Below are positions 1 through 10,537 of a stretch of 64,000 nucleotides of DNA, in pieces (within the stretch, counting starts at the first letter, position 1; each line of letters begins with the position of its first letter). The notes under the pieces were generated by a model. The model saw nothing but the letters and a program-made list of their open reading frames with translations. It was not told the DNA's origin and made no database searches. The DNA lies in the NCBI GenBank assembly GCA_017654735.1, contig JADPYG010000091.1, positions 434,001 to 498,000 on the forward strand. The letters run 5' to 3'. The position numbers and the translations under genes are program-made. Source of the DNA: Vishniacozyma victoriae (taxonomy: Eukaryota > Basidiomycota > Tremellomycetes > Tremellales > Bulleribasidiaceae).

Positions 1-11
1 CTGACAAGTAG

Positions 12-1286
12 CTACCCGCCAAGTATGGAGGTGAGCTTCTCTTGAGGGTGCTTGTGAGACGACAGACTAATGACAGGCAAATACACCGTCACTCTTGTCC
101 CTGGTGATGGTATCGGTCCCGAGATCACTGACTCTGTCAAAGAGATCTTTGATGGACTCAAGGTCCCAGTCGAGTGGGAGCAGTACAACGTCTCTGGAGA
201 GACTGCTGCTGGAGAAGGTCTCTTTCAGCAGGCAATGGAGAGTTTGAGGAGGAACAAGGTCGGACTAAAGGGTGAGTCCCCTTGTCTAGATATATATACC
301 AAGTTGTGTTCGAGTCAAACACTAATCGCAGGTATCCTCCACACCCCCATCGACCAACACGGCCACAACTCATGGAACGTCGCCATGCGTCAAACCCTCG
401 ATATCTACGCTTCCGTCGTCGTGTGCAAATCCCTCCCAGGTTTCCCTACCCGACACGAAAATGTCGATTTCGCCATCATCCGAGAAAACACTGAAGGAGA
501 ATACTCTGGTCTCGAGCACTCTTCTTTCCCAGGTGTCGTAGAGAGTTTGAAGGTTTCCACCAGGGCCAAGGCTGAGCGAATTGCTCGATTCGCATTCGAC
601 TTTGCCATCAAGAACAACCGAAAGGTAGTCCCTTTCCTACGTATGGTGAGGACAATAGCTGACCTCATAGAAAGTCACTTGTGTCCACAAGGCCAACATT
701 ATGAAGCTCGGAGATGGTCTTTTCCTCAACACATGTAAACGAGTCGCAGAGCAAGAGTACGGACACACTGGAATTGAATTCGATTCCATGATTGTCGACA
801 ACACTTCGATGCAATTGGTTTCCAAGCCTCAGCAATTCGACGTCATGGTCATGCCAAACTTGTACGGAAACATCGTTAGCAACATCGGTGCCGGTATGTC
901 ACTCCTCCCCTTTCATATACAATGCTGATATCTCTAGCACTAGTTGGTGGACCCGGTATCGTCCCAGGATGTAATTTCGGACGAGAATACGCTCTATTCG
1001 AACCTGGATGTCGACACGTCGGAAAGGATATCATGGGAGCCAACAAGGCTAACCCCGCCGCCATGATCCTTTCTTCAACCATGTTACTACGACACCTTGG
1101 TTTGGAGTCTCAGGCAAATGTTATCGCTTCTTCGGTTTACGATGTTATCAAGGAGGGAAAGATTAGGACTGCTGATATGGGTGGTGGGTCCCTATCTCCT
1201 GTTCGATCATGATGGTGACTGATGAATTAGGAAACACATCGACTACCGATTTCACCAAGGCTGTTCTTAACAAGTGTATGGCTTAG
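12..1286 (+). CDS. IDH1: NAD-dependent isocitrate dehydrogenase subunit 1, 5' end outside window
   Basis: Mitochondrial TCA-cycle enzyme subunit: isocitrate + NAD to 2-oxoglutarate + CO2. Exons read as 12-30, 77-271, 332-624, 671-893, 938-1183 and 1231-1286. They sum to 1032 nt, an exact multiple of three, and end in TAG. The visible protein opens with [20 protein letters not shown], which matches the start of the mature Idh1 fold. It continues with the substrate-loop stretch [11 protein letters not shown] and with [19 protein letters not shown] near the C-terminal third. The mitochondrial targeting exon lies left of the window. The KYGG...TVTL opening and the ESLKVSTR region resemble the regulatory Idh1 subunit more than catalytic Idh2; that assignment is from memory of the yeast proteins. 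Introns are 44-60 nt with CTAAT/CTGAC branch points. Confidence 0.95.
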
Positions 1287-1400
1287 ATCGAGTACTGAGT
1301 ATATTACAGGTTATATACATATGGATCAGGTACCATTGACATCATGAACAATAAACACGTAACCCGGAGACGAAATTGATGATCGATGACGACTGCTCCT

Positions 1401-2550
1401 CTAGAACTCCTCTGTGACTATAACTGATCCTTCGCTTTGTCCATGTGGTTCCCGTGTGGGCACAGCGGCGTCAGAGTCAGTGAATCCCGGGGGCACGACG
1501 TGGCTTCGAATATCTCCGAGCTCATCTAAGGGAGGGAGGGCGTCAACGAATTCTCGCTCAGTCGCAGGGAGCGAATCGATCCATGGATCGACCCATGGAG
1601 CGACGCGTGTGGGGTCAGGATAGGCTTCTCGCACAGTCTCATTTCTTGCGCGAGCTGCTAAAATGTAAGGAGCGAATTGGAGAGCAGTGTCCGCAAGACA
1701 GAGATCCGGCACATCCACCCCCGCCCGACGAGCATTACGGCGATAGCACGTCTTGACTGAATTTCAGTGTAAACACGTTCTTTGTGACTCACTGTCCTCA
1801 TAATTTGGAAGAATCGCCTCTGGGTTCCAGTATAGGTTCATCGGCGCGGTACCATTATCAAGAACCGAACGTATGGCTCCCAATACAATGTCCTCGTCGG
1901 AAAACGTCGGCCACAACCTTGTAACTGTCTCACGTTGACTTTCACTACATGGTAAGTTCTGATACCGCTCTATGCACGAGACTTACGCATCATGATCCAT
2001 GATATTGATTGCTGTACTTACCTGTGAGATCGTCTGCCAGTCGGTCCGAGGCTGTCCCAATTGATCTGCAACGCGGTTCCGCAACTCTGTAACGGCATCC
2101 TTGACGAGTAATCGGCGGTATGTATCAAAGCCTAGCTAATTAGTATCCATAGGCGTCTACGCCGTGCACACGTACCTGTTACAACGGTACGGTGTGCGAC
2201 AATTGCAGACTGTCGCCTGATGGTCCCAATCCGCTTGAAAAGAGGGTGATGGGGATTGCCCAGGACCCCTGTTTGCTGCACCCACATCAAGGTGTCATGC
2301 GTAGCCCACAATTGCTGAGTTGTCAATCTGCGCCTCTTGGTCAGCTTGATTGTTCTGTGATCTATAGAGTGGGGCTCACTGACGGATCATTCCGGCCTCC
2401 TACTGTGAGACCGCAAATCCACCGGGCTAGCTCATCCTTAGTCTGAGGCTGCCGCAAGGAATTTGCATTGCTGGCACTCTGGCCTGCGTTATTGAGCGTG
2501 ATTGGTTGAGAACTGTGAGATGCGTTGATTATCGTGTTGGGGGCTGACAT
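1401..2550 (-). CDS. Orphan array gene 1, unrecognised family
   Basis: Function unknown. Five exons on the minus strand (2550-2380, 2335-2176, 2131-1987, 1944-1793, 1756-1401) give an open frame of 328 codons, stop included. Exon 1 is low complexity (Ser/Asn/Gln). Exon 2 contains LTTQQLWATHDTLMW. Exon 3 contains the family core TYRRLLVKDAVTELRNRVAD followed by QLGQPRTDWQTI. Exon 4 is 152 nt, entered in phase 2 and left in phase 1, exactly as in the three paralogs downstream of it on the plus axis. The last exon is longest and proline/acid rich. No signal peptide, membrane helix or known domain is visible. Intron 3 needs the second of two donors (gtaagtctc) to stay in frame. The gene converges with IDH1, whose stop is 115 bp away. 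Confidence 0.7.
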
Positions 2551-3334
2551 GATCAGTTGAACAGATTGGAATGGTCCATGCAGAAAGTGATGAGGAAAAG
2601 AATAGAAGCAACTTTTAGGGGCTCAGTCGAAGCTTTGAATCGTTCTGGTGGCAAGAACCCTCCGTTTATGGCAAATAAAAGGAGCAATGTGGAGCCTGGA
2701 GCGATCCGGGGATACTACAGAACAAACCGCGCCACACTGGTAGGTTGTCAAGGACGGCAAGGATGGGGCGGCGGGCCTGATTGAGCGGCGGGCCTGATTG
2801 CAATCTTGTCAAGGCAAGGCTGTGATCACCAATTGAAAAGGTATGAGTGTATTGATACTCATGAGGTATCATTGATAGTATCGTGTACATGCTCTTAATC
2901 ATGGGCTGATCACTTGCAAACCTTTGGGACACTTTCCTACATCCTACCTTTCATCCTGAGACTAACTTCCTCCACTGCATTATAAAACTTGGCGCCGCGG
3001 ACTGCGCCAGGAAGAACATCCCGGTGCGTGTCATACAGTCATCTCCGGGTGAGTGAAGTTCCAGTCATCCCAGCAACATTTAATGATGGGCTCGCGTTTG
3101 TTCTTCAGGACCATTTCTGTCGCTTGAGGAACGCATGTCTCATTGAACTTGCTGTTTGGCCCCAGATGGTTTACACGTTTTCACGGTAGACAGGAATCTG
3201 ACGTCTCTGGCCTAGAGATTTTCCGCCGTCTTTGACTTGCCCGGCCCTCCTCTCGGCCCCCTTATTGTGCCGGGAATTAGCGGTGCTTCAAGTGCTTTGA
3301 CCTACATGCCTCACTTTGAAATGCAAACATGGCC
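2551..3334. other. Intergenic, between array genes 1 and 2
   Basis: No gene is supported here; short ORFs on both strands show no recognisable protein. It holds the promoter side of array gene 1 and the 3' side of array gene 2. At 2768-2800 a 17-bp GC-rich unit (gcggcgggcctgattga) is duplicated in tandem with only its last base missing. Confidence 0.6.
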
Positions 3335-4036
3335 TTAGATGTGTAAAGTGACACCGGTCTCTGCCTGATGTTTTGCCCGGAAGTCCCGAAGAGCTAAGGG
3401 CGTGAGTGCTCTCCATCGGATCTACCTACCTGAATGCATTTGGCATCTGAGCGTCTCCTCTTCATAACCGTCGCGTATGATAAAACCCCACGCACGGGTC
3501 TTGAACACTGCGTTTTCGACAAGTGGGATGTTGGACAAGATTTTCCAGTATGTACCTGCCATGGTCACCACCTCTTCAGGCCTAAAGGTCAGTATAGTCT
3601 AGGCCTGATACTCACGTAATGGTCTGTTCCATGATCTGGTTCCAGGTGCTGCAGGATACGCCAAGGACTGGGGCTGCTTGCGTGTGCACTTCTTCGGGGG
3701 CGGTCTCGGTGAGCCGCTGGCAATATGTCGCGAGCACTGAAGGTCAACTTGTTACATTTACCAGGATTGAAGGAACTTTCCTGAACGCATCTTGTTTGTG
3801 ATCTCCTTTTGGGTGAAGCCGGCAGCGCTGCCGGCTGTAATCAAGTCAGTACGTCGCCTACTAGTCTCAATAGCATCTCCAGGTTTCCAGACATCAACCA
3901 CCGTATCGCATTGTTCCCATAGCTGTGCATTGGTCATTGTGTTCCTGGTATATTGGTAAAATCCCTGCTTAAGCACAGAAGGAGCTAGGTGTGTACGTAC
4001 GGGTTTAAATTCCCCTTCAGGTGATGTAATATCCAT
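3335..4036 (-). CDS. Orphan array gene 2, unrecognised family
   Basis: Function unknown. Exons read as 4036-4001, 3964-3787, 3736-3616, 3581-3430 and 3393-3335: 546 nt, 181 residues plus TAA. Exon 2 has MTNAQLWEQCDTVVDVW, parallel to LTTQQLWATHDTLMW in array gene 1. Exon 3 (121 nt, the same length as in array gene 3) has TYCQRLTETAPEEVHTQAAP then VLGVSCSTWNQI. Exon 4 is 152 nt with the family phases and carries Trp at spliced positions 13 and 32. The last exon starts SALRDFRAKHQAE, like SAISNLMRAAQEQ in array gene 3. Weak points: the exon 2 donor (gttcag) is poor, intron 1 is only 36 nt, and skipping intron 1 also stays open. Exon 2 contains a 20-bp perfect palindrome. Confidence 0.6.
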
Positions 4037-4691
4037 ACTTGTCGGGATGTGAGCTTGACCACAGACCCAGGTATTGTCTCATAGCTGGTCGGGACGGAGG
4101 GGGGCATGAGTAAGAGTTGAATGAGCTGTCGCGCAAAGAAGGTTATGCGCCAAGGGTTGGAGTCGATGTGATTGGAATTGTATCTGAACAGTATACTGTA
4201 TAGTATATTGTACGTCAAATTGGAACTCAGACCGCTTACGACTCATCTCTTCCTTACATTTCTTTTGCCCAGGAAGAAAGGTGGACGTACTATGTAACAT
4301 TTTCATCATGCATGAAAGGGCAGAGGCAGTTTTGCTGACTATCTACAACACATCCATCCATTTCTGAGCGCCTTCATTGGCATGGCTAGGAAGTAGAAAC
4401 AAACTGTCCTTGAGCCCCGCTATATACCTATAGACAGCTTGTGTGGCATGCGCAACATTGGCTTGCTGATGTCCAGACAGCACACATTGAGCCTACTAGC
4501 TTTCAACTGAGTGCCAGACAATGTCGCCCAGACCCCTCCTCCCATGATTGCCCCAAAAGGTCCGCTTTCGAGCAGCAACAACATTGGAAAGTCAGTAAGA
4601 CGCGGCCAAGGCGGCATGATGCATATACAGGGCAAGATGCCATACAGCCCAGACATTTACACGGGTTTCGAGCTCATTCAGATGCGGCCGA
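4037..4691. other. Intergenic, between array genes 2 and 3
   Basis: No gene supported. Short ORFs on both strands lack family motifs. An AT-rich stretch with repeated tatac/gtata words lies at about 4190-4215, upstream of array gene 2. Confidence 0.55.
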
Positions 4692-5647
4692 CTAGCTGTC
4701 GCTAGACTCATCACCACTCTCGCTGTCGCTACTAAACCATTGCCTCGGCACATGCTCATCCACTTCAGGGGAATCTGGAGACTGATTTGGGTCTTCCATC
4801 ATTTCGTATCCATTTGCCTCGGTGTTGTCAAGCCAGCTTTCAAGGGTCGCAGTGACCAAATTGATATTCTGCTCTTGTGCAGCTCTCATGAGGTTACTGA
4901 TAGCTACACTTGTCAGTGCATTGTATCTCGAAGACATACATACCCGATTGGTATTTGCCACTGATCTCGATTCGGTCAATGTAAGTCGACTTCCGAGTAT
5001 TCCAAAAATCGGCGACCCTCAACTCTTGGTCAAATTTTGAAGAGTCCCTCAAGGTCTGCCAGTGTTCTTCGACAAACGTCCGAACACTGTCTCCCCTGAT
5101 GCGTCAGTAAAAGCTTACGATATCAACGCACATGATTTTGCCATCCATAAAAGACGCCAAGGTCTGGGGTGGGACCTCAAGCCGGGTAGCTAGCTCGGCA
5201 CAGAGAGAGCCCTCGGCATCTGCAAGATAGAAATCGCGGTATGACTCGACTACTGTTGCGATTTTCAGCTTGACAGAACAGATCCGAAGTTGACTCACAC
5301 GCCTCCGTCCTCCCCTCTCGAAGTACCCTTGACCTTGTTGTGTCATCTGGTATTGCCGCTCTGAGATTGCGATGGAGCTGCGGATCATTGTTGTCGATGT
5401 CGTCCGCAAGTTTCTCGATGATGTGTTGCTGTGCCCACTTGTCTTCCGCCGTTTTATCACTATGGGTTTTAGCAGAATCGATCACTCTACAACACACATG
5501 GTCTCTTCTGACTCACGGCTTTGATTTATCGGTCAAGCGATCGCGCAACCATGTCTGTCCTGAAGTGAGACGATGAAAGTCACGAGCAAGACGCGAAGTG
5601 TCAACGTCTGCGCTCCCGTTTGTATAGTTGTTGAAAACCCTGGTCAT
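4692..5647 (-). CDS. Orphan array gene 3, unrecognised family
   Basis: Function unknown. Exons 5647-5517, 5459-5299, 5252-5132, 5095-4944 and 4903-4692 sum to 777 nt, 258 residues plus TAG. Exon 2 begins DKTAEDKWAQQHIIEKL, then NNDPQLHRNLRAA. Exon 3 (121 nt) is the family core: SYRDFYLADAEGSLCAELAT followed by RLEVPPQTLASF. Exon 4 (152 nt, phase 2 in, phase 1 out) has Trp 13 and the FWNT motif at spliced position 31-34. The C-terminus is acidic and serine rich (SSDSESGDESSDS), resembling casein-kinase-type sites. No membrane segment or signal peptide. This is the cleanest member of the array: every splice site fits the local consensus. Confidence 0.72.
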
Positions 5648-6573
5648 TTGACTTTATAGGTGGATCAACAGTGTTTGATCTGCAAAGGTATAGTGTAAGT
5701 GTGAAAAGGTGGCAAGAGTGGCTTTTACTAGGACGGGCACCGCCGGAGATGTTACTGAAAGTGGGTTCTCCATTCATGCCAGGCTAGTCTCCAATGGGAG
5801 CCACAATTGCCTCATTGGTGATGAGGCTGAAAGGATCGCTCACAAAGTTCACATCAGGGCCACCAGCCGGCCTTAAGACGGAGCAGGGCATAACATTCAG
5901 ATACTCTTGGGCTCCCGACGGCGTGCGATAGGGCATGCAGCTCGCATAGCGGACCATGTAGTCCAATCAAAATAGATAACAGAGGTAACAGAAGTATCCC
6001 CTGGGCCCTTTCAGCTGCCAAGACCCATATCGCGGACAGGGCAAAGGGGGTTTCACATCTTGTCTGTTGTCAAAATCAGATTTCAAGGCAGGCGTGCAGT
6101 ACATTACAAGATGAATCCTCAAGCCTTCTAAATAAGGGGACCATCTAACCTGGTGAAGTCCATTGATGAGTGTCAGCTGGACTGTAGAGCCAGCAAGGCT
6201 TCGGTACCGGTCGCTCAAGGCGGTCAAGGACAAGCCAGGCAATCAGTCTACTCAGTATGGGCTGGTCCACGTCTGTAGGTTGCGGCTTCAGTATACAAAG
6301 CTCCGTTAGGTTGGGTATCCTTATAATTGTCACGCAACACAACTTTCAGTACACCTGGTCAAAGCGCCTGTCTTGCCAAAAGAGATCTTAGTTTGGGAGC
6401 TGATTTACTGAAATACGCCTATCTTGCTATTGCCGGGGTGGTAGGGCAGAGTGATTTAGAAGTTATGTGCATGTGATCTGTGTGCAAGGACTTCTGGTAT
6501 GGTAGTGATATTGACAGGATACAAAGGAGCAGCATATGAAGCCCTAGGCTCAGAAGGATGGCTGGAGAGCAGG
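5648..6573 (-). other. Spacer with unassigned coding-like segments
   Basis: Two minus-strand open stretches look protein-like but could not be joined into a gene: about 6342-6145 (contains ILKPQPTDVDQPIL and RLIAWLVLDRLERPVPKP) and 5966-5784 (contains SVLRPAGGPDVNFVSDPF, ending in TAG at 5784). They lack the motifs of the array family. They may be exons of one small orphan gene or remains of one. No RNA gene or repeat seen. Confidence 0.3.
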
Positions 6574-7544
6574 TTATTCAGACGAGCTATCACTTCTTTG
6601 CCTCCTTGCTCGGCGACCTCTCAAAGGGCGATGACTGACGGGAGACGCTGTGGCCAAAGACGTCGGGGCAGCACTTGATCTGGTCTGATTACCTTCTCTT
6701 TGACTTGCTGTCCCATGGATTTGGTTTCGGTATTTGTAGTAGGCTTACAATGAGCATGTGGTTACATTCGGTGCAGATGAGACAGCAGATGGACTTACCA
6801 GCTGCAAGGACAGAAGCTTCTTGCTCTGGGTTGCTGTACTGACCCAGTGGTGTATTCCAGACCGAAGCCCGATAGATAGCAGCATTGGCCTCCCGTCCCA
6901 CCTTGTCAAGGAATTGGTCGCAGAGTTCAGCTCCTTGAAACTGGGATCCACTACCGTATGAGCATCTTCTTGACTGGGCAATGAATAAGGAGGTAGGAAG
7001 AGAACTCACTCAAAAGTGCCTTGTCCCAGAGACTGCAAGGCTTCCTGCTTGACTCCAAGATCCTCTGCAACCTCATCCAAAACAGTTTCTCGTAGTACCG
7101 GAAGGTAAGCAACTCTGTCGGGCAGAGCATACCAATCGACAACTCTGTTAAGATCAGCCTCACTACCATCTTGCGGATGGAGACTGACCTTCTTGCACTT
7201 GTGTGATACAGGTTGCATCAAAAGTAGGGGGGTATGCTGTAGCTTTCAGCGCACTGGCGAACTCCTTCTGAACTTTGGAAGCAGAAGGAAGGGTACCCAT
7301 TGATCTCTCTGGAAGATTGCCATCCCTCCATGCAGAGATTTGCCTCACTGCCCCGCCTTCATAGCTTTGCTGCTGTCGAAAGCTTTGGGGATGAACATTG
7401 CGCCTGCAAGGATGATCAGCTTCAAGAGACCAAGCGCCAATAGCAAGCGGAAACTCACTTCTGAAATGCTCCATGAATTGTGTCCTGGAAGAAATCCCGT
7501 CGACCTTCAGAAGTACCTGGATATGTGCTGCCTGAGTGATCCAT
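6574..7544 (-). CDS. Orphan array gene 4, unrecognised family
   Basis: Function unknown. Exons 7544-7459, 7403-7189, 7142-7010, 6950-6799 and 6743-6574 sum to 756 nt, 251 residues plus TAA. Exon 3 (133 nt, 12 nt longer than in genes 2 and 3) carries VVDWYALPDRVAYLPVLRET and VLDEVAEDLGVKQEALQSL, aligning with the other cores after a four-residue insertion. Exon 4 is again 152 nt with the same phases and has VWNTP at spliced position 31-35. The tail is arginine/serine rich and ends RRQRSDSSSE, close in character to the acidic serine tail of gene 3. Splice sites were chosen to keep the frame; the exon 3 acceptor is aacagag and the exon 4 acceptor is acggtag. Confidence 0.65.
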
Positions 7545-8312
7545 TTTGGAAGAGATGACTTGTGGTACGGTGAAATAATGCTCAATCTGATTTGGAGAGA
7601 CGGGTTGTAGGTTCACTCAAGTATTCTGCCAGCTTTATGTGTTCCAGACTACAGCGATCCACTCATTGTCTTTTCCTTTATGATTGAGCCTGACCAGAGC
7701 TAGGAGGAGGCTCCAAGTTCATTGCCTAGAAGATTGATGTAAGGAAGACCAAAGGGTTGTTGAGATGAGGGAAGGACTTGAACTGCGGCGGTCCTTTCAT
7801 AGAATGCGTCTAAAAGGATAGCAAGGGATCACAATTGCGTCAACGCTCCACAATGCGAAAGGACAACCAATGTGGATGTGAGAGCTCAGTCTTTGGGATG
7901 GAGCAATGATGTGAGGAGAGAGGGATTGGGGGGTTTCAACCAGGCTCCACTTGTTGAAAGGAAATGAAAAGGCGTTGAGACCAAGGCATAATCCATACAT
8001 GACCCGGCCGGATGTGTACCCCTTGGGCACTGCAAAGAAAGGAAATCAAGGGGCTTGGGAGTTGAAGGGAGACCCGAATGAAAGGTGGGTGGTGATGGCA
8101 AAGATAGGGTCCGGCCGGCCAAGTTAGTTGGCTGGAGGCAGCCACCAGGAGCGGAAGCGGTTGTGGATCTGGACCAGAAGACTGAAAGGTATGATCAAAT
8201 ACATGGTATTGATGCAACTTTTACCCTTTCCGAAGATTCGCTCCTGCCGATGATCGCCCCCTATTACGACAGGTCGGGGCGTCCCTCATTACAGCCACTC
8301 TCCTAGAATCCT
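7545..8312. other. Intergenic, between array gene 4 and ferric reductase
   Basis: No gene supported. A few overlapping short minus-strand frames around 7797-8217 are proline/serine rich without recognisable domains or convincing splice context. This stretch is upstream of array gene 4 and downstream of the ferric reductase. Confidence 0.5.
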
Positions 8313-10537
8313 TCACCACCCGAATTCTCTGGGAAGCATCAGCTTGTCTCATAGCAATAGCGATGTACTCACTCGATAGTCAAGTATATATTCCTCCTCA
8401 CCTCCCCTCTCAATACCTGCTTCGGCTTGATCGCCATAGTCACAGCATCCGCGACAGAAGTATTCAGCGATAGCGGCCCACAAGCACCAACCGCGACCCA
8501 GCTGTACATCAGCTGAAGTCATCATAGCCTTGAATAAACTTACTCTCCATAAGCCGTTAGCGACATCTCCCTCTCTATCATCTCCTCAAAGTCTGGACGA
8601 CCACTCCGTATTTCCACTATCGCATTGTGCTCGACTGTGCGGGTACTTGACGTTGGGCTATCGAATGGTGATACCTCAGTTTCTGCCGTGATATGTGGAC
8701 GTCGGTCGTCGGTAACGAAACCCTCTAGTACTGGTGGGTCCGTAGGTTGGGGTTTTGACGTTATGAATATCGTTATATGGAGTAGACCGGGTGGAGCTGC
8801 TAGACACATGTCCTTGAGGTGGCCTGATATCCAGTCTACCTGTTCTACATCGTCAGTACCGAGGTTTCAGATGGGTGGAACGACCTACCAGGTTTCTTTA
8901 CGACCCAGATGAATGACAGACGTTTCGTCGCTACTGCTATCTTCCTATCTCCTGCTTTCGAATGCATCGCTCTGGCACGCCGCACGATATCGAGTGCGTT
9001 GGAGAGGCAGTACGATACCCCTGATCCAGCCGAGACGAGGACGAGCGTATCGTAGTCTTCACCTAGATGCTTCTCATGACCGTCTGGCTCATCAGCAGTA
9101 GCCTTTCACAAACACTTACAAGGACCTTCAGACCAAGCGTCGATCGGCACCGGTTCACGTTTCCCTTTCGACCCATTGCCGATACCCGCTGTCATCTCCT
9201 CATCATTTCCACCACCCATAGCCTTCTTGAACAGCTGCCTTGTCGCCCCTCCCCTCACTCGTATCAGCAGCTCTTGTGTACTCTCCGAGTTCCTTTCGTT
9301 ATTGCCCTGATCGAGCGGTCTCGAGATGTTGCAGACCGTAAATGGATGTCCCCCGATACTCTCCTTGAATGCGTGGAGGTAGATGTGCTGAGCCGGTCTC
9401 CAATCCTGTCGAGTCCTGACGCTGACTAGCATCGTGTCCTCGGTGAGAGCTTGAACTGTTCCAGTTGGTCTGCCGTCCCGAGGTGCTTTGCGAATACCAT
9501 GGTATAGAATTATTCGGAATGTACGAGCTATACGGTCTAGCCAGTGGAGGACGAACCCGGCCCAGATCCAGCCTTGTTGTTGTGGTCGATGGATGACTAG
9601 GCACCCAACGATGATGAACCAGAGCGATACATGTTGGATCTAGTATCAGTCGAAGTCTGGATACCACTCACGTAGAAGAACTGATAGGCGCGATTGCGGA
9701 TCGGCCTTGTTGCCATCCCGATCATGTATAGGAATGCGGCGAAAGCCACCCAGCCCCAGGCGACGTAATGCTGACCGTGTACCGCTGGGTCGACATTGGG
9801 AACATTTACCTAATGGTCAGACTTGTCATGACGATATTCTGAACTCACGTAGATCCGCCCGCCGATATGGATAGCACTGGTTATAATGATGAACCGGGCA
9901 CTCCACCGATGTAAAACATTCAGACTCTCGTATGCGAATCCAGTCAATTTGGATAGAACATTGTTCTTTCCAGCCAGCCCGATGACTAGTGGTATGTTGG
10001 CGTAAGTGAGTCGAGCGGCATGGTGCGCTTGCCAATCGATATCGCCAGAGGCACCAAGAAAGATAAGGAGGAAGTTTAGGAGGGCGTAGCTGGTGATGAG
10101 GGATAATTGACCGATGTTGCCGAGATTGAGTAGATTCGCGATCTATCCGTCAGTGTAGTCATGGTAGGTTGTACATACTCTTATACGCCGGATACTGTAT
10201 TTCCTCCAGAGCGCATTGAGGAACGGTAATGTAAACCTGGTATCAGTGTCCTGAAAGCGAGTGCGACTCACCTGACAGATGTCTGCCTCACCTCGGGACG
10301 ATCCACCCTCGGCTGGGGTGGCCTTTTTGTATGTACATTGAACCCTGCCCTCTTTCTCCGGTGGTACCCTTGCTTCAAGAGGACCACGTTGGCGATGGTC
10401 GGTATACCCAACATCGCAACGATTCCAAACCATAGGTATACTCCGACATAACGATTATGAAAATTGAGGCGCTCAAGCTGATCTGATGTGTATGTACGCT
10501 CATGTGTCCGCCCGCTATTGTGTGGTGTTGTTTCCAT
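8313..10537 (-). CDS. Ferric-chelate reductase, FRE family
   Basis: Integral membrane flavocytochrome that passes electrons from NAD(P)H through FAD and two haems to extracellular metal chelates, feeding iron and copper uptake. Order seen after splicing: N-terminal helix (VYLWFGIVAMLGIPTIANVV); a run of membrane helices carrying the haem histidines (LHRWSARFIIITSAIHIGG, then FFYVSHVSLW and a later His before RPQQQ); the flavin-binding motif HPFT; and an NAD-binding region (LVLVSAGSGVSY, then WVAVGACGPLSL) near the C-terminus. ATG at 10537; it ends EEFGW then TGA at 8313. At least eight short introns. It sits inside the orphan-gene block on the same strand. Iron control is likely but no binding site was identified. 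Which paralog it is cannot be told. Confidence 0.9.
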
